From positions 1 through 33,113 of IMG/VR virus record IMGVR_UViG_3300037963_005223: a stretch of 33,113 bases of DNA; one strand, 5' to 3'. A program made the position numbers and the translations under genes. This document shows positions 5,515 to 15,826 of this stretch, one piece after another (positions within the stretch are counted from its first letter, which is position 1; each line of letters begins with the position of its first letter). Below the pieces are notes generated by a model. It saw only the letters and a list, made by a program, of their open reading frames with translations, had not been told where the DNA came from and did no database searches. The DNA is from a virus.

Positions 5515-7074
5515 CTAGTGTAATGCTGTCCAGGCACTACCATTATACACCATCAATTTATTGGTGGTGGTGTTGTATATTATTAAACCTGCTGCTGGAG
5601 ATGATATTGCATTTTGTTGAGTAGTGTTGCATCGTGGTGGCAAAAATCCTTTTGTGGTGCTGTCTATTTGTAGTATAGCAGTCGCTTCATTTGGATTAAC
5701 GCCAATACCAACAGCATTATCACCACCATTAGTACGTAGCAGATTGGGAAAACTATTTCCATTGACCCGAAAATCAATATCGACACGACCGGTATTTGCC
5801 TCGATACAAAATGCCTGTGTTCCGCCTGCTGTATCCTCTTTACCAATCCGTAAACATTCGACAGCTGTATTGTTTACAAGCGCATTGAAAAGAATTTCTC
5901 CACTCTGTGCATTCCCAGCTGACGTTACATCTGATGCACGAGCAACGATTGACGCATACTCTTTTGCATTTGGAGGACCAGCATCATCCTCTCCATAAAA
6001 ACTAAACTTACCTATTTCCATATCATCAGAAACGTGGCCCAGTTTATTAAACCGTAGCATAGGTGGTTTGTCTGCACTATCATTACTGTTAATCAGCTCA
6101 ATCAATGGATTTGTTTCCGCTGCTGTACTCTCAATGACAACCGAACTCTTTGCTGCAATCGCATCGTTTTTCATTTGCAAAAGTATTGTATTAACTGCTG
6201 CTGTATTATCATTGGTTATGTCAATCAATGATCGGTCATTCGTTGTACTACTATTAGATATAATCTTGGCTATTGCTCCTGTTGTCAGTGCATTTGCCTC
6301 AATGTCCAGGACATCTGCTGTTGTATTGGCTGCAATAATCTCAAGTGCTTTCTGGTCTACATCATTACTATTAAGCTGCACCAATGGTACACCAGTTGCT
6401 CCTGCTGTAGCGTGGTTGGTTATCTCTAGTGTTGCTGCTGGTGCATCAGTACTATCACCGATTGATACTCTATTGTTATCACCATCAACAAATAACATAT
6501 GAGTTTCATCATCGCTCTCAACACGGAAATCTACATCACCTGAAAATTCATTGACAACAACCTCATCTTGTGTGCCTTCACTGATACGCAGCATTTCCAC
6601 ACCGCCAGCTTCAAAAGCAATCAAATCACCAGCATCAAAAAATGCAATCCTGGTATCTGTGTCTCCACTATGCTGAAGGAACTTACCAAAGTTTACAGTG
6701 TTACCAAAGGTTTTTGTACCAGTAAATGTTTGAGTATCACCCAATGTAGCAGTAACCGATGTATCTACAGACAGTGTAACATCACCTTCTGTACCACCAC
6801 CAGACAATCCTGTACCAGCAGCAACACCTGTAATGTCTCCACTACCACCACCACCAGCAGCATCCCATACAGCCTTTGCTCCATCCCATTTCAAAAACTG
6901 TCCTGAGCTTGGACTGTCCTGGCCAATCTTTGTAACGTTACCACTAGTATCGAAAGAAAATACTGTTGTGCTACCTTCTAGTAAGTTACCTGCTGCACTA
7001 AATACTATATCGCCTGACCGTACTGTTAGTTCACTAACACTGGTATTTGAACTGAATTGTCTTACTACTGACAT
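5515..7074 (-). CDS. Tail fibre / receptor-binding protein (519 aa)
   Basis: The N-terminal part contains a glycine-rich linker (DAAGGGGSGDITGVAAGTGL) and repeated short beta segments typical of trimeric fibres. The middle is rich in N, D, T and A with many S/T-beta turns. The C terminus (STTKGFLPPRCNTTQQNA, then PAAGLIIYNTTTNKLMVYNG) is the end-cap found on many marine phage fibres. It is probably the host-recognition protein at the tail tip. GGAGGAATAGATT before the ATG supports the start. No chaperone-type peptidase domain (SGNH or S74) is recognised. Confidence 0.75.
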   Translation of the reverse strand: MSVVRQFSSNTSVSELTVRSGDIVFSAAGNLLEGSTTVFSFDTSGNVTKIGQDSPSSGQFLKWDGAKAVWDAAGGGGSGDITGVAAGTGLSGGGTEGDVTLSVDTSVTATLGDTQTFTGTKTFGNTVNFGKFLQHSGDTDTRIAFFDAGDLIAFEAGGVEMLRISEGTQDEVVVNEFSGDVDFRVESDDETHMLFVDGDNNRVSIGDSTDAPAATLEITNHATAGATGVPLVQLNSNDVDQKALEIIAANTTADVLDIEANALTTGAIAKIISNSSTTNDRSLIDITNDNTAAVNTILLQMKNDAIAAKSSVVIESTAAETNPLIELINSNDSADKPPMLRFNKLGHVSDDMEIGKFSFYGEDDAGPPNAKEYASIVARASDVTSAGNAQSGEILFNALVNNTAVECLRIGKEDTAGGTQAFCIEANTGRVDIDFRVNGNSFPNLLRTNGGDNAVGIGVNPNEATAILQIDSTTKGFLPPRCNTTQQNAISSPAAGLIIYNTTTNKLMVYNGSAWTALH

Positions 7075-7077
7075 AAT

Positions 7078-7485
7078 CTATTCCTCCCATATCAAATGGC
7101 TATCGGCATCAACAGTGCAAGTTCCTGTGTTAACCTTATACCAAATATAAACTGTATCACCACCAGCAACATATATAGGATACTCCGGTACAAATGTAAG
7201 ACTTCCAGTGGTTGCCGTTTGTCCTATTGTAAATGCACCAGCATCAACATCAGTTAGGATTTTATTTCCTGCACTATCTGATGTTACCTTGAATGACATA
7301 TTTGCTGCTGAAGATGCAATGCTGCTAACCCATATAGTTATCTGTTTCAGCTTACCAGTGAAAGCTGAACCCGCTGGAAAAGATCCCAACGTTACTGTAT
7401 GTTTCCTGTCTGTATGATAACTGGTATCAACACTAGCAATGGCACTATCAAATGTAACCGGGTGAATAAAACTATTAACTCTCAT
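7078..7485 (-). CDS. Beta-rich virion or tail-fibre accessory protein (135 aa)
   Basis: AAGGAG, encoded by the last codons of the upstream 1848-residue gene, provides the SD. The sequence alternates hydrophobic and polar residues (KQITIWVSSI, NMSFKVTSDS, YPIYVAGGDTVYIWYKV), suggesting a single jelly-roll-like beta domain. It ends LIWEE. Placement just before the fibre gene suggests a fibre-associated or decoration protein. No enzymatic motif is seen. The name is inferred from composition and context. Confidence 0.6.
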   Translation of the reverse strand: MRVNSFIHPVTFDSAIASVDTSYHTDRKHTVTLGSFPAGSAFTGKLKQITIWVSSIASSAANMSFKVTSDSAGNKILTDVDAGAFTIGQTATTGSLTFVPEYPIYVAGGDTVYIWYKVNTGTCTVDADSHLIWEE

Positions 7486-7490
7486 AACTA

Positions 7491-10400
7491 CTACTCCTTG
7501 TATAGTTTAATTAAATCTCTTTCAATACGCTTCCGTTCCTGGAAGTACATATCAAGAATATCTTTTTGTGGAAGGCTTGTCTCCAAACCAAATAAATATC
7601 CTATTGGTGTTGGTGTTCCAAATCGTTTGACATCTACACGTTCATCAACATCAACAAAAGGATTTAAATCTACAATAGTTTCACCATCAGCTGCCATTGT
7701 TGCTTTTGCATAATCCCGAAGATTTCTTGATCCACCAATTAATGTAAACAACAACATCTCTCTAGCAAATCTTACTCTAGGATTAAATGGTGTTCCATCT
7801 GCATCCTGTCCTGTTTTAGGTAAATAGTATTGCTCTTCATAGTCTCCAAACACAGGTGCTTGTATACGACGCTCGCCAATTGGTCTTGTTGCTATTCCAA
7901 AGTATTCTTTAAACTCAGGCCATTTACCAAATGCTTTTGCCGCATATACAACTTCTGGAGGAACAGTGCTACTATGTTTGTCTGTTAAAGACTTTAAAGC
8001 AAAATCAATTACTGGTCTTGTTTGTCCATCTCTAAAGAATTTCAAAGCACTCTCTGTTACAGTTTGTTCTCCAAAAATAGGACCTGCACACATCATTGCA
8101 ATGTTTATAAAAGTTTCATAACTTTCTACATAAGGATTACTCAACCCAAATGTATACGTTGCTCGACCATCTATTTTACCTTTAAAAATAGCAAACAATC
8201 TAGCGTGTGCTGCATCATCTCCTTCTAACCAAGCACCAACAGCATTTATTTGTTTCTGTGATGCTCTTATTACAGATGCCAAATAGTTATGACCAGCATT
8301 ACCAACAACACTTTTAAATGTAGCATTAACAGTCTCTGAAAGTATTTGACGAGTAAACGACCAGAACATTGTATATCTATTAAATTTTTCTTTTTCTTTT
8401 GTAGACATTGCTCCATAGTCAAGCACTGATTTTTTGGCTAAATCAACAGCCTGATTTATAGACATATCATCAGCCAAGGCAGAATAAAATACAGCTCGTC
8501 TATACGTTAAATCACTAGCATCTGCAAACTGACTATACAAATTACGTTGTGATGGATTTATCTGAGCTATTAGTGTAGCTAAATATGGATCAACTCTTTT
8601 TCCTGTTATTGTCATTCCACCAGCACGCAAAGTTTCAACAGCCTGGCCTTCATAAAATTCAACTTGACCGCGACTTAACCCTAAGTTGAATTGGTCTTCC
8701 ATCATTCGTAGTTCTTTTGCTGTGTAAGCTCGGCCACCCTTAGATGTAAATACAACTTTAGCATCTGGTATCTGAGTAATAGAAGTAGCCTGTCTCATTG
8801 CTGCAAGAGCTCGTCTAGATCCCAATGCTTTAAATGTACGTTGCAATCCTACTGTACCCAACATTATAATAGGACCACTAAATATATTTACACCAATGTA
8901 TCTAGTACCAGGAAACGGCCAACCACCAAGCATACCTTGTGTCATTGATCGACGACCCCAAGAAAGTGCATCACCAAACATATTTTTTAATGCTGCATTT
9001 TGTTTTGGGTCAGCTTTTTGTAAGCTATCAATCATTGTTCTAAGTTTTAAATTACTTGAAATACCATACATTTCTTCAAACGTATTTGCTATTTCTTTTC
9101 CATACAATGCTGCATAATCGGTATTTCTTATGCTTTCAAACAAAGGAACATTTTTTTTAAGACCATTTACCAAATCATTACCAATAGCAATACCATTGGC
9201 ACGATAAAAACGTTTTAAATCATCAAGGACATCTTGTACAACAGATAATGAAGGGTCACCATAATATGTACCATTAACAGGTTTTCCATCAAAAAAGATA
9301 CGCCATACATTATCTTGTGCTTCCTGAATAATGTTATCAACAACAGCTTTATTTTGGTCGGTAACATTTACAACGTCTTTAATTATTCCTTCTACCATTC
9401 TATCTAAAGTAGCTTTAGGAAAATCTAAAACACTTTGTAATTGTTGTTTCATTGAAAACAAATCAGGATTTAATGTTTCTTTGTCGTGAATCATTGCATT
9501 AATTAAATCTACTAATTCTTTTCTTTGACCAGGAGTTACCTTTGTAACTAAATCAAAATGTCTATTTGCAAGTTGTCTACCTAAAGTACCACCAACCTGT
9601 CTTAAATAATTACCATTAATTGGTATTCCTGCGTTGTTTAATGCACTAAATGTACGTATAAACATATTATTATATTGAGATGTTAATGGTCTAAGATTAA
9701 CTTCCATATTTAAAGATGTGTATTGTGGATAGTATTCTAAACGATAGTTTGGATTTTGATCTATCCAATCTGCTTGTAACTTAGATACTACATCACCTCT
9801 TCTAGACCCAAGAATAAATTCAATGAAAGGTATTGGTGGTGTTGGTGTTCGTGTAAATGTAGTTCGTAATGTTTTTAAACCATATCTTTTTTCAATTTTA
9901 GGAATAACTTTTGTAACAAAATTTGTATATGTCAAATCAAGAATAAGTGATTCTGTTGGACGTTTTGAACTTCCAAAAGTAGGTTCTAAAATACCTCTTA
10001 ATCCTTTTCCCTTTTTTGTAAATATACGATTAATAACATTAGGATTATAATAAGTATTTAAAATTTCTTTCCAACTATCTAGCTTAGTAAAATACAACTC
10101 ATAATCAAGAATTAATTGTTGTAAGTTAATTTCTTTTCCTTGTCTTTGTAGTCTTTCTATTTCATTTTTTATTTGATTTCGATAACGCTCATCCATAAAA
10201 GTATTTAAATACTCAACATCATTACCATCAAAACTTCTATCAATTGTTTTTAATACTCTATTTACAATTGGTTCTCGTCTTATTTGATAGGCATCTAAAC
10301 CTAACTCATCAAGAGCAGCAACAGGACTATTTAATTGTTTTGACTTTGCTTTAAACTCTTTATCAAACTGTGAGTAAACTGTATCAATAGCACTATCAGT

Positions 10401-13037
10401 TGTTTTTTGCAGCTGGATAAAATCAGCATTAACATTAACACCAACCTCTGGAAACAAACCAGTTTTTCTTGAGCGTAATGCTTTTATTCCATTTAGTACA
10501 TCTCTTGTTATTTGTCCAAATGCTCCTTTTGATACTTGCTCTTCAAACTCTTTAGCTTCACTAAGAGCAATCACATCTCCCCTTGCTTCTGGTGCTGCTA
10601 ATGCACGTCTGTATTGCTCACCACCTTCACGGAGTTTAAAAGCATCAAGATGTTTCATTGCTGCTGTACTCTTGATAACTTTGTCAATCATATCTCTATT
10701 CTTGAAAGCTATCTCTCCTCTAGATAAATCATCAATCATCTTTCGAAAGCTATCTGATTGTCTTACTCTATCCAGCCCTGCATATTCAATGAGATCTGTA
10801 ATAAGCTCACGACCATTCTTCTTACTAAGACGAAATACACCTTTGTCTACATCAAAAGTAATCCCTTCATTGCGACGTTTTAATTCATTTTGAAAGGCTT
10901 TATATTGGCTACCTTTTAATCTAGATGTATTAACAACAGTACCACCAGCAACAACACTAAGATTTTGTGGTAAGAAGTTCAGTATGTTTTCTCGAATAGG
11001 TACTTTCAAAGTGTTTTGTAAAGCTATTGCTATTTCATCAACAGAAGAAACTCCAAGATCAACCATTACCCTCCCTACATCTTCTTGTGAAAGTGCAGCC
11101 CAAAACTTAGGAGAGTTTAAATCCAAATCCATTTGTCTAGATTTTAGTATTAACTTTGCAATATCATCTTTACTCATAGTAGCTAAACGAACTTTAGCTA
11201 CTTCACTTTGAAACTCAGAAGTTAAAGTATTAGACCGTATTGCTCTTGGAGTATCACTACGTTTCCACCCTTCGGTAATTAACTTTTGTGTTTCAGCTGC
11301 TTCATTGTATATCCGTGCAAAGTCTCTATTAGTTTTAGCTGCTTCTTTAAACTTATTAATCTCTTGCGTTACAAATGAGCCAGCATTAGCCCGAGTTAAT
11401 GCTTCAATAGGCTCATTACTACCACTTTGTACGGATGCAATAATAGCTTTACCTGTTGGTGTTGATTTTATTGTACCTAAGTCTGCAATTTTAATTTCAC
11501 CTTGAGCATCCAAACCAGCCCGAATGGTATGCAGAACTGATAATCTTTCAGCCATTGTATCAGCAGATACTTCTGATAGATTGTTTCTTTTCAGGCTAGC
11601 ATCTACCCAGTCTGCACTTTCAAATGGTTTATCATAGTACTCATTTACAATTTCTTTTGCTGACTTCTCACTTCCAACAGCATCTAACATTTCTTGAGTA
11701 CGTGCCATTTCAGCTTTCAATAAGTAATACTGATAAGGAGATCCAGCAGCTTCTATAACACCTGCTACTCCAGGAGCACCAAGTTTACCAACAGCTCTAC
11801 CAGTAGCAACAAGACCCTTTGAACCTGCCTTTAATGCTAACCCAGGGCCAACAGGAATAGGAAACTCCAAACCCATTCCAAGCCACCAAGCACCAGTCTC
11901 TCCAATAAGATCGGTAACATTTTCAGAACTCTCAAACAACTCTGGTAAACCTTGCATCTTTGCAATATTGACAGCAATCTGGTCTACAACATCAGCACTA
12001 TCAGCCATACGATATGTATCTGTTTCAACAGTGCCTAAATACTCATCACCAAACTTACCAGATGTAGCAGCAACAACAGCAGGTAATGTATTTAATGCTC
12101 TTAATCCTCTACCTAATTGTGTTTCTCTCACAATACCAGCAGTATATACAGGTTCAGTTAAAGCAGTTTTAACTTGTTCTTCACCTAGTAATTTTGGATA
12201 CGGTATTACATCTACATCACCAGGACCAGCAAAACCAATACGTTCTTCACGTTCTTCTTGGGCTTTTTGTTGACGCAACCATTCCTGTATTTCTTCCTCT
12301 GTCATTGGAGGAGCATCTATAATGTCTTCCTGAAACTGCCCCATTTGTTCTTGTATGTCTGCTAAACCTGTTAAGTCTTTTGGATCAAACTCTCCTTCAA
12401 GAATACCTAAATCTTTTAATCGTTGTGCTTCTCTTGCTGCACGTACATACTCTGCTTTGTAATCTGTACGACGTTGCTTTTCCGCTTCTGCTCTGGCCTT
12501 AGCTGCTGCTTCTGCTGCTTCTACTTCTGGTATTGTACCAAGCCGTTGCCTACCAAATGCTTCAGTTACCAACTCCATACCTTCAGCTGGTCTTATCTCT
12601 CCTGTTTCTTCATCTGTAACCAAACCCTTTTCAACATCAACAATACGTGACACACCTATGTCAGGCTGAGAATAAAACTCTGCTGTTGCTGGTCTTATTG
12701 TTTTGCTAATTGCTTGTCTTGCTATAGCCTCTGCTTCTGGAATAGAATAACCTTCTTGTAGCTTTTGTGATTTAATACTTCCAAAAGCATTTAAAGCTGC
12801 TGTACTAACATCTGAATCAGGACGATAAGGAAAAACAGGAATAGATTCTGGTAAACCATATACTTCTTTTGCTTCTAGTTCACCAGCAGCAACTTGTTTT
12901 GCTTGTTGCATTTGATATCTAGATGCTTGCTCATACAAACTTTGTTGTTGCTTACGAAATTCTTCAATCGTTATTTCTTTATTTCGATAACGATTTAAAT
13001 TATTTTGATGTGCTTCGGCAAGTTGTTCTGGTGTCAC
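7491..13037 (-). CDS. Giant internal virion / DNA-ejection protein (1848 aa)
   Basis: The start is GTG at 13037, overlapping the upstream TGA (GTGA), with AGGAAATAGAACC upstream. The N terminus is Q/A/E-rich and helical. Residues about 370-440 contain hydrophobic glycine-rich stretches; another hydrophobic stretch near 1390-1420 has GVNIFSGPIIMLGTVG. The C-terminal third includes SVLDYGAMSTKEKEKFNRYTMF, a segment that I associate with very large ejected proteins of podoviruses. The equivalent in T7-like phages is gp16, which leaves the capsid and forms part of the trans-envelope channel. I see no clear lytic transglycosylase motif (no convincing catalytic Glu region). At 5.5 kb it takes about a sixth of the genome. 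Confidence 0.7.
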   Translation of the reverse strand: MTPEQLAEAHQNNLNRYRNKEITIEEFRKQQQSLYEQASRYQMQQAKQVAAGELEAKEVYGLPESIPVFPYRPDSDVSTAALNAFGSIKSQKLQEGYSIPEAEAIARQAISKTIRPATAEFYSQPDIGVSRIVDVEKGLVTDEETGEIRPAEGMELVTEAFGRQRLGTIPEVEAAEAAAKARAEAEKQRRTDYKAEYVRAAREAQRLKDLGILEGEFDPKDLTGLADIQEQMGQFQEDIIDAPPMTEEEIQEWLRQQKAQEEREERIGFAGPGDVDVIPYPKLLGEEQVKTALTEPVYTAGIVRETQLGRGLRALNTLPAVVAATSGKFGDEYLGTVETDTYRMADSADVVDQIAVNIAKMQGLPELFESSENVTDLIGETGAWWLGMGLEFPIPVGPGLALKAGSKGLVATGRAVGKLGAPGVAGVIEAAGSPYQYYLLKAEMARTQEMLDAVGSEKSAKEIVNEYYDKPFESADWVDASLKRNNLSEVSADTMAERLSVLHTIRAGLDAQGEIKIADLGTIKSTPTGKAIIASVQSGSNEPIEALTRANAGSFVTQEINKFKEAAKTNRDFARIYNEAAETQKLITEGWKRSDTPRAIRSNTLTSEFQSEVAKVRLATMSKDDIAKLILKSRQMDLDLNSPKFWAALSQEDVGRVMVDLGVSSVDEIAIALQNTLKVPIRENILNFLPQNLSVVAGGTVVNTSRLKGSQYKAFQNELKRRNEGITFDVDKGVFRLSKKNGRELITDLIEYAGLDRVRQSDSFRKMIDDLSRGEIAFKNRDMIDKVIKSTAAMKHLDAFKLREGGEQYRRALAAPEARGDVIALSEAKEFEEQVSKGAFGQITRDVLNGIKALRSRKTGLFPEVGVNVNADFIQLQKTTDSAIDTVYSQFDKEFKAKSKQLNSPVAALDELGLDAYQIRREPIVNRVLKTIDRSFDGNDVEYLNTFMDERYRNQIKNEIERLQRQGKEINLQQLILDYELYFTKLDSWKEILNTYYNPNVINRIFTKKGKGLRGILEPTFGSSKRPTESLILDLTYTNFVTKVIPKIEKRYGLKTLRTTFTRTPTPPIPFIEFILGSRRGDVVSKLQADWIDQNPNYRLEYYPQYTSLNMEVNLRPLTSQYNNMFIRTFSALNNAGIPINGNYLRQVGGTLGRQLANRHFDLVTKVTPGQRKELVDLINAMIHDKETLNPDLFSMKQQLQSVLDFPKATLDRMVEGIIKDVVNVTDQNKAVVDNIIQEAQDNVWRIFFDGKPVNGTYYGDPSLSVVQDVLDDLKRFYRANGIAIGNDLVNGLKKNVPLFESIRNTDYAALYGKEIANTFEEMYGISSNLKLRTMIDSLQKADPKQNAALKNMFGDALSWGRRSMTQGMLGGWPFPGTRYIGVNIFSGPIIMLGTVGLQRTFKALGSRRALAAMRQATSITQIPDAKVVFTSKGGRAYTAKELRMMEDQFNLGLSRGQVEFYEGQAVETLRAGGMTITGKRVDPYLATLIAQINPSQRNLYSQFADASDLTYRRAVFYSALADDMSINQAVDLAKKSVLDYGAMSTKEKEKFNRYTMFWSFTRQILSETVNATFKSVVGNAGHNYLASVIRASQKQINAVGAWLEGDDAAHARLFAIFKGKIDGRATYTFGLSNPYVESYETFINIAMMCAGPIFGEQTVTESALKFFRDGQTRPVIDFALKSLTDKHSSTVPPEVVYAAKAFGKWPEFKEYFGIATRPIGERRIQAPVFGDYEEQYYLPKTGQDADGTPFNPRVRFAREMLLFTLIGGSRNLRDYAKATMAADGETIVDLNPFVDVDERVDVKRFGTPTPIGYLFGLETSLPQKDILDMYFQERKRIERDLIKLYKE

Positions 13038-14341
13038 GGTTCTATTTCCTGGATAAGATCAACTTCTGTTGCTTTTTTTGCACGATGTTTATTTAAATTA
13101 TCTGCCATCAATACAGACAAAGCTCGTTGCCTATCCAATGGATCATCAAACTCTGCATCTATTTTAGCTATTGAACCAGGAAAATCATACTTTTCATCAC
13201 GCAACATTAAAACACTAAATGCCTCTGGTTGTCCTTTTTTATTTATTTCTTCTAAAGATAAACCTGTTAATGCTTCTGCATCACCAGCTACTTTTAATGC
13301 ACGTCCACCCCAAGATGGTAACCTAGTCAACAGTTCTTGCTTTGCTGTTTCTTCAGCAACTTTTTTATCCCTGGCTTCTTGTTCTCGTTTTACTTTTGCT
13401 TCTTGTCGTTTAACGAGCTGCATATCTCTTTCAGCCATTATTGATTTAAATTCTTCTGTACCATATGGACGATAGTATTCTGCTGCACGTTCAAGTATAT
13501 CTTGTTCTGTTGGTGGTGTTATTGTTAGATCTTCTTCTGTTAGTTGTGTTACTGGTTGTAATCCAGATGCTATTAACGTCAAACGTGTACCTTCTAAATT
13601 AGCTTGCACAGCTCCATTTGTACTTTGATTTATTTGTTTTACATATAAGTTTTGTAAATTATTTAATTCCTTACTACCTACATGCATAGGAGCAATAGCA
13701 TCTATTTCAGCTTGTTTCATTCTAGCTACTGTACTAGGGTCAGGCAACGTTGCAAACCCAAGTTTTTCAGCAACATAATAAGGATTAGCAGTGTCTCCTT
13801 TTAAACCTTTGTCTCCAAAAGCCATTGCTATTCTTCCTGGATAAACTGAAGCAAACACTGCTTTTTGTTGAGGTGTTAATTTAGCTAACTCACTTTGTAT
13901 TTTTATATCTAATCTTGTATCACCTAAAGTATCTTCTATTCCTGATACTCCACCTGCCTCAATTTTTTTAATAACTTCTACCATTAAAGCTTCTGTTCTA
14001 GCAGGCAATCTATAGTTTTCATCAATAGTTTCTTTTGCTTTTGCAGTTCTATCTAATGATGCTCTTGTGTTTGTTTCTTTTATTGAAAGTAATCCTTTAT
14101 ATCCATTCATAAAAGCTAACAAGTCAGTATTAGCAGAAGGGTCTGAAAGAAGTTTTAAAATTTGTGCATTATTCTTTTTATCAAGAGCTAACTGTTTAGA
14201 TAAAATTTCTCTTACTTGTACCTCATCATTATACTGTGCCATCAAATCACGATACGCAGCAGTGTATGCCTGTTGGTATTGCTGCTCATAACGGTTTGCT
14301 CTAGTCTGAGCCATCTGTGCATAAAACTCATAGTTTGGCAT
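13034..14341 (-). CDS. Internal virion protein, helical (435 aa)
   Basis: The start overlaps the upstream stop (TAATG) with AAAGGAGCAGAGTA before it. The first 90 residues are Q/Y/A-rich helices (QMAQTRANRYEQQYQQAYTA). Residues 300-345 form a charged coiled coil (KRQEAKVKREQEARDKKVAE). No enzymatic motif is seen. Together with its two neighbours it forms a set of three large proteins in the position of podovirus gp14-gp15-gp16 ejection proteins. That role is inferred from order, size and composition. Confidence 0.65.
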   Translation of the reverse strand: MPNYEFYAQMAQTRANRYEQQYQQAYTAAYRDLMAQYNDEVQVREILSKQLALDKKNNAQILKLLSDPSANTDLLAFMNGYKGLLSIKETNTRASLDRTAKAKETIDENYRLPARTEALMVEVIKKIEAGGVSGIEDTLGDTRLDIKIQSELAKLTPQQKAVFASVYPGRIAMAFGDKGLKGDTANPYYVAEKLGFATLPDPSTVARMKQAEIDAIAPMHVGSKELNNLQNLYVKQINQSTNGAVQANLEGTRLTLIASGLQPVTQLTEEDLTITPPTEQDILERAAEYYRPYGTEEFKSIMAERDMQLVKRQEAKVKREQEARDKKVAEETAKQELLTRLPSWGGRALKVAGDAEALTGLSLEEINKKGQPEAFSVLMLRDEKYDFPGSIAKIDAEFDDPLDRQRALSVLMADNLNKHRAKKATEVDLIQEIEP

Positions 14342-15819
14342 TACTCTGCTCCTTTGTATGTTTTTAATACTCCTTCAAAATTTTTATCAGGTACTATTCC
14401 TTTTTTACCTTTGTTACTATGAAAGTAAAAACTTATTATTTCTCCATTTGAATCTAATATAGGATATACTATGCCCCAACCTATATCTTTAGCAGCTGGT
14501 AATCCTAATTGTTCATACACTTCATTTAATTCTTTTGAACCTGGACCATACTTTCGTCCAGTGCCATCGTAACCAAGGTCATAAAACTGTACTTCCTGTG
14601 GAATATTATTTTCTAATTTAGTAATAACATAACCTGTGGTTCGCGTTCTTTGTACTCGTGGGCGCTTATCCTTAACCAGAACCAGATCTGAGTTTATGCC
14701 AGAACCACCTCGATTTACCCATCTCGTTGCATCTTCAGGGTACTCAATTTCAGTACTCATATATGATGTTTGTTTTGGTTCTGGTTCTGTTTCAGGATTT
14801 AATTGATCTGTTATATATTCTGTTAATTGTTCACTTGGCTCTATACTTAAAAACATTCGAATTCTTTCTGCTTCTTCTTCTGTTAGTCTGCCTTCAGTAA
14901 CCATAGCATCTAAAGCAGGATTTCGAATAAGACCAGTATTTATATATGGATTAACAGAACCACCAGGAAGAGATCCAAGTACAGTTGCTATCATTTGTTC
15001 AGGGGGTATTGAACCTGAAGAAGTTGGAGCAGGTACTACAGAAGAAGTTACAGGAGGAGCTGATGCAGGAGCTGATGGAGTTGCAACTGGAGGAGCAGTT
15101 GAAGGAGTTACTATATCTTCTACTATATCCTTTATTGCAAACGGTTCTAAAGCTTCAAAGTAATCATTACCGCTTACAGTTTTATCTGATACCTTATTTA
15201 TTGTTTTCTTTTCTAAAGCAGCTCGTGCTTCATCTGCTCGTGATTTTGCATTTAACATAGCAATCTCACGTTCTTCTCTTTGTGTAGCTGCCACCTCAGG
15301 TGCTGCTGCAATACCGGCAGCAGTTTGTGTTGAACCACCAATAATACCACTAACCATATCAGCAACAGCTGCTCTATTTTGTTGTTGTTGTCGTCGTAAC
15401 TGAGCAAGCTCATTTAACTGTCTAGCCCTTGCAAGTTCATCTAGTTCAGCAATCTGTTGTTGCGCTGCACTGGTTGCTTGTGTTCGTGCTCTTGCACCAG
15501 CTTCTAGTAGTGCTTGTTGCCCTCTAAATGTTGAGCCTTGCCCTACATCACCAATCATTTGTCCTTGCGCTGAACGACGTATTGCTTCTCGTTCAGCAGA
15601 CTGTACTGGTTGCAACTGTTGAGATAATATACGTTGCTGTTGTCCTGCATCCAATCCAAGCAAACCCAATGCTTGTTGTCGTTCCAATTCTTTAATACGA
15701 TTTTTTTGTTCTGGTGACAATCTATCTATAGATGCAGCAGCTCTACCTGCTTGTGCAAGACCTTGTTGTTGGCCTTCAGCGATTGATTGTAACATCATTG
15801 CAATGGTTAACGGGTCCAT
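14341..15819 (-). CDS. Internal virion protein, Q/A-rich (492 aa)
   Basis: Residues 1-190 are strongly Q/A/R-rich helix (IAEGQQQGLAQAGRAAASI, then QQQQNRAAVADMVSGI), a composition seen in podovirus ejection proteins and T7 gp14-like proteins. A proline/serine/alanine linker at about 240-275 (TPSAPASAPPVTSSV) separates a C-terminal globular part (about 370-490) of mixed strand content. GTGAGGATACA precedes the ATG. It is first of the three large internal proteins in transcription order. Confidence 0.65.
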   Translation of the reverse strand: MDPLTIAMMLQSIAEGQQQGLAQAGRAAASIDRLSPEQKNRIKELERQQALGLLGLDAGQQQRILSQQLQPVQSAEREAIRRSAQGQMIGDVGQGSTFRGQQALLEAGARARTQATSAAQQQIAELDELARARQLNELAQLRRQQQQNRAAVADMVSGIIGGSTQTAAGIAAAPEVAATQREEREIAMLNAKSRADEARAALEKKTINKVSDKTVSGNDYFEALEPFAIKDIVEDIVTPSTAPPVATPSAPASAPPVTSSVVPAPTSSGSIPPEQMIATVLGSLPGGSVNPYINTGLIRNPALDAMVTEGRLTEEEAERIRMFLSIEPSEQLTEYITDQLNPETEPEPKQTSYMSTEIEYPEDATRWVNRGGSGINSDLVLVKDKRPRVQRTRTTGYVITKLENNIPQEVQFYDLGYDGTGRKYGPGSKELNEVYEQLGLPAAKDIGWGIVYPILDSNGEIISFYFHSNKGKKGIVPDKNFEGVLKTYKGAE

Positions 15820-15826
15820 TGTATCC

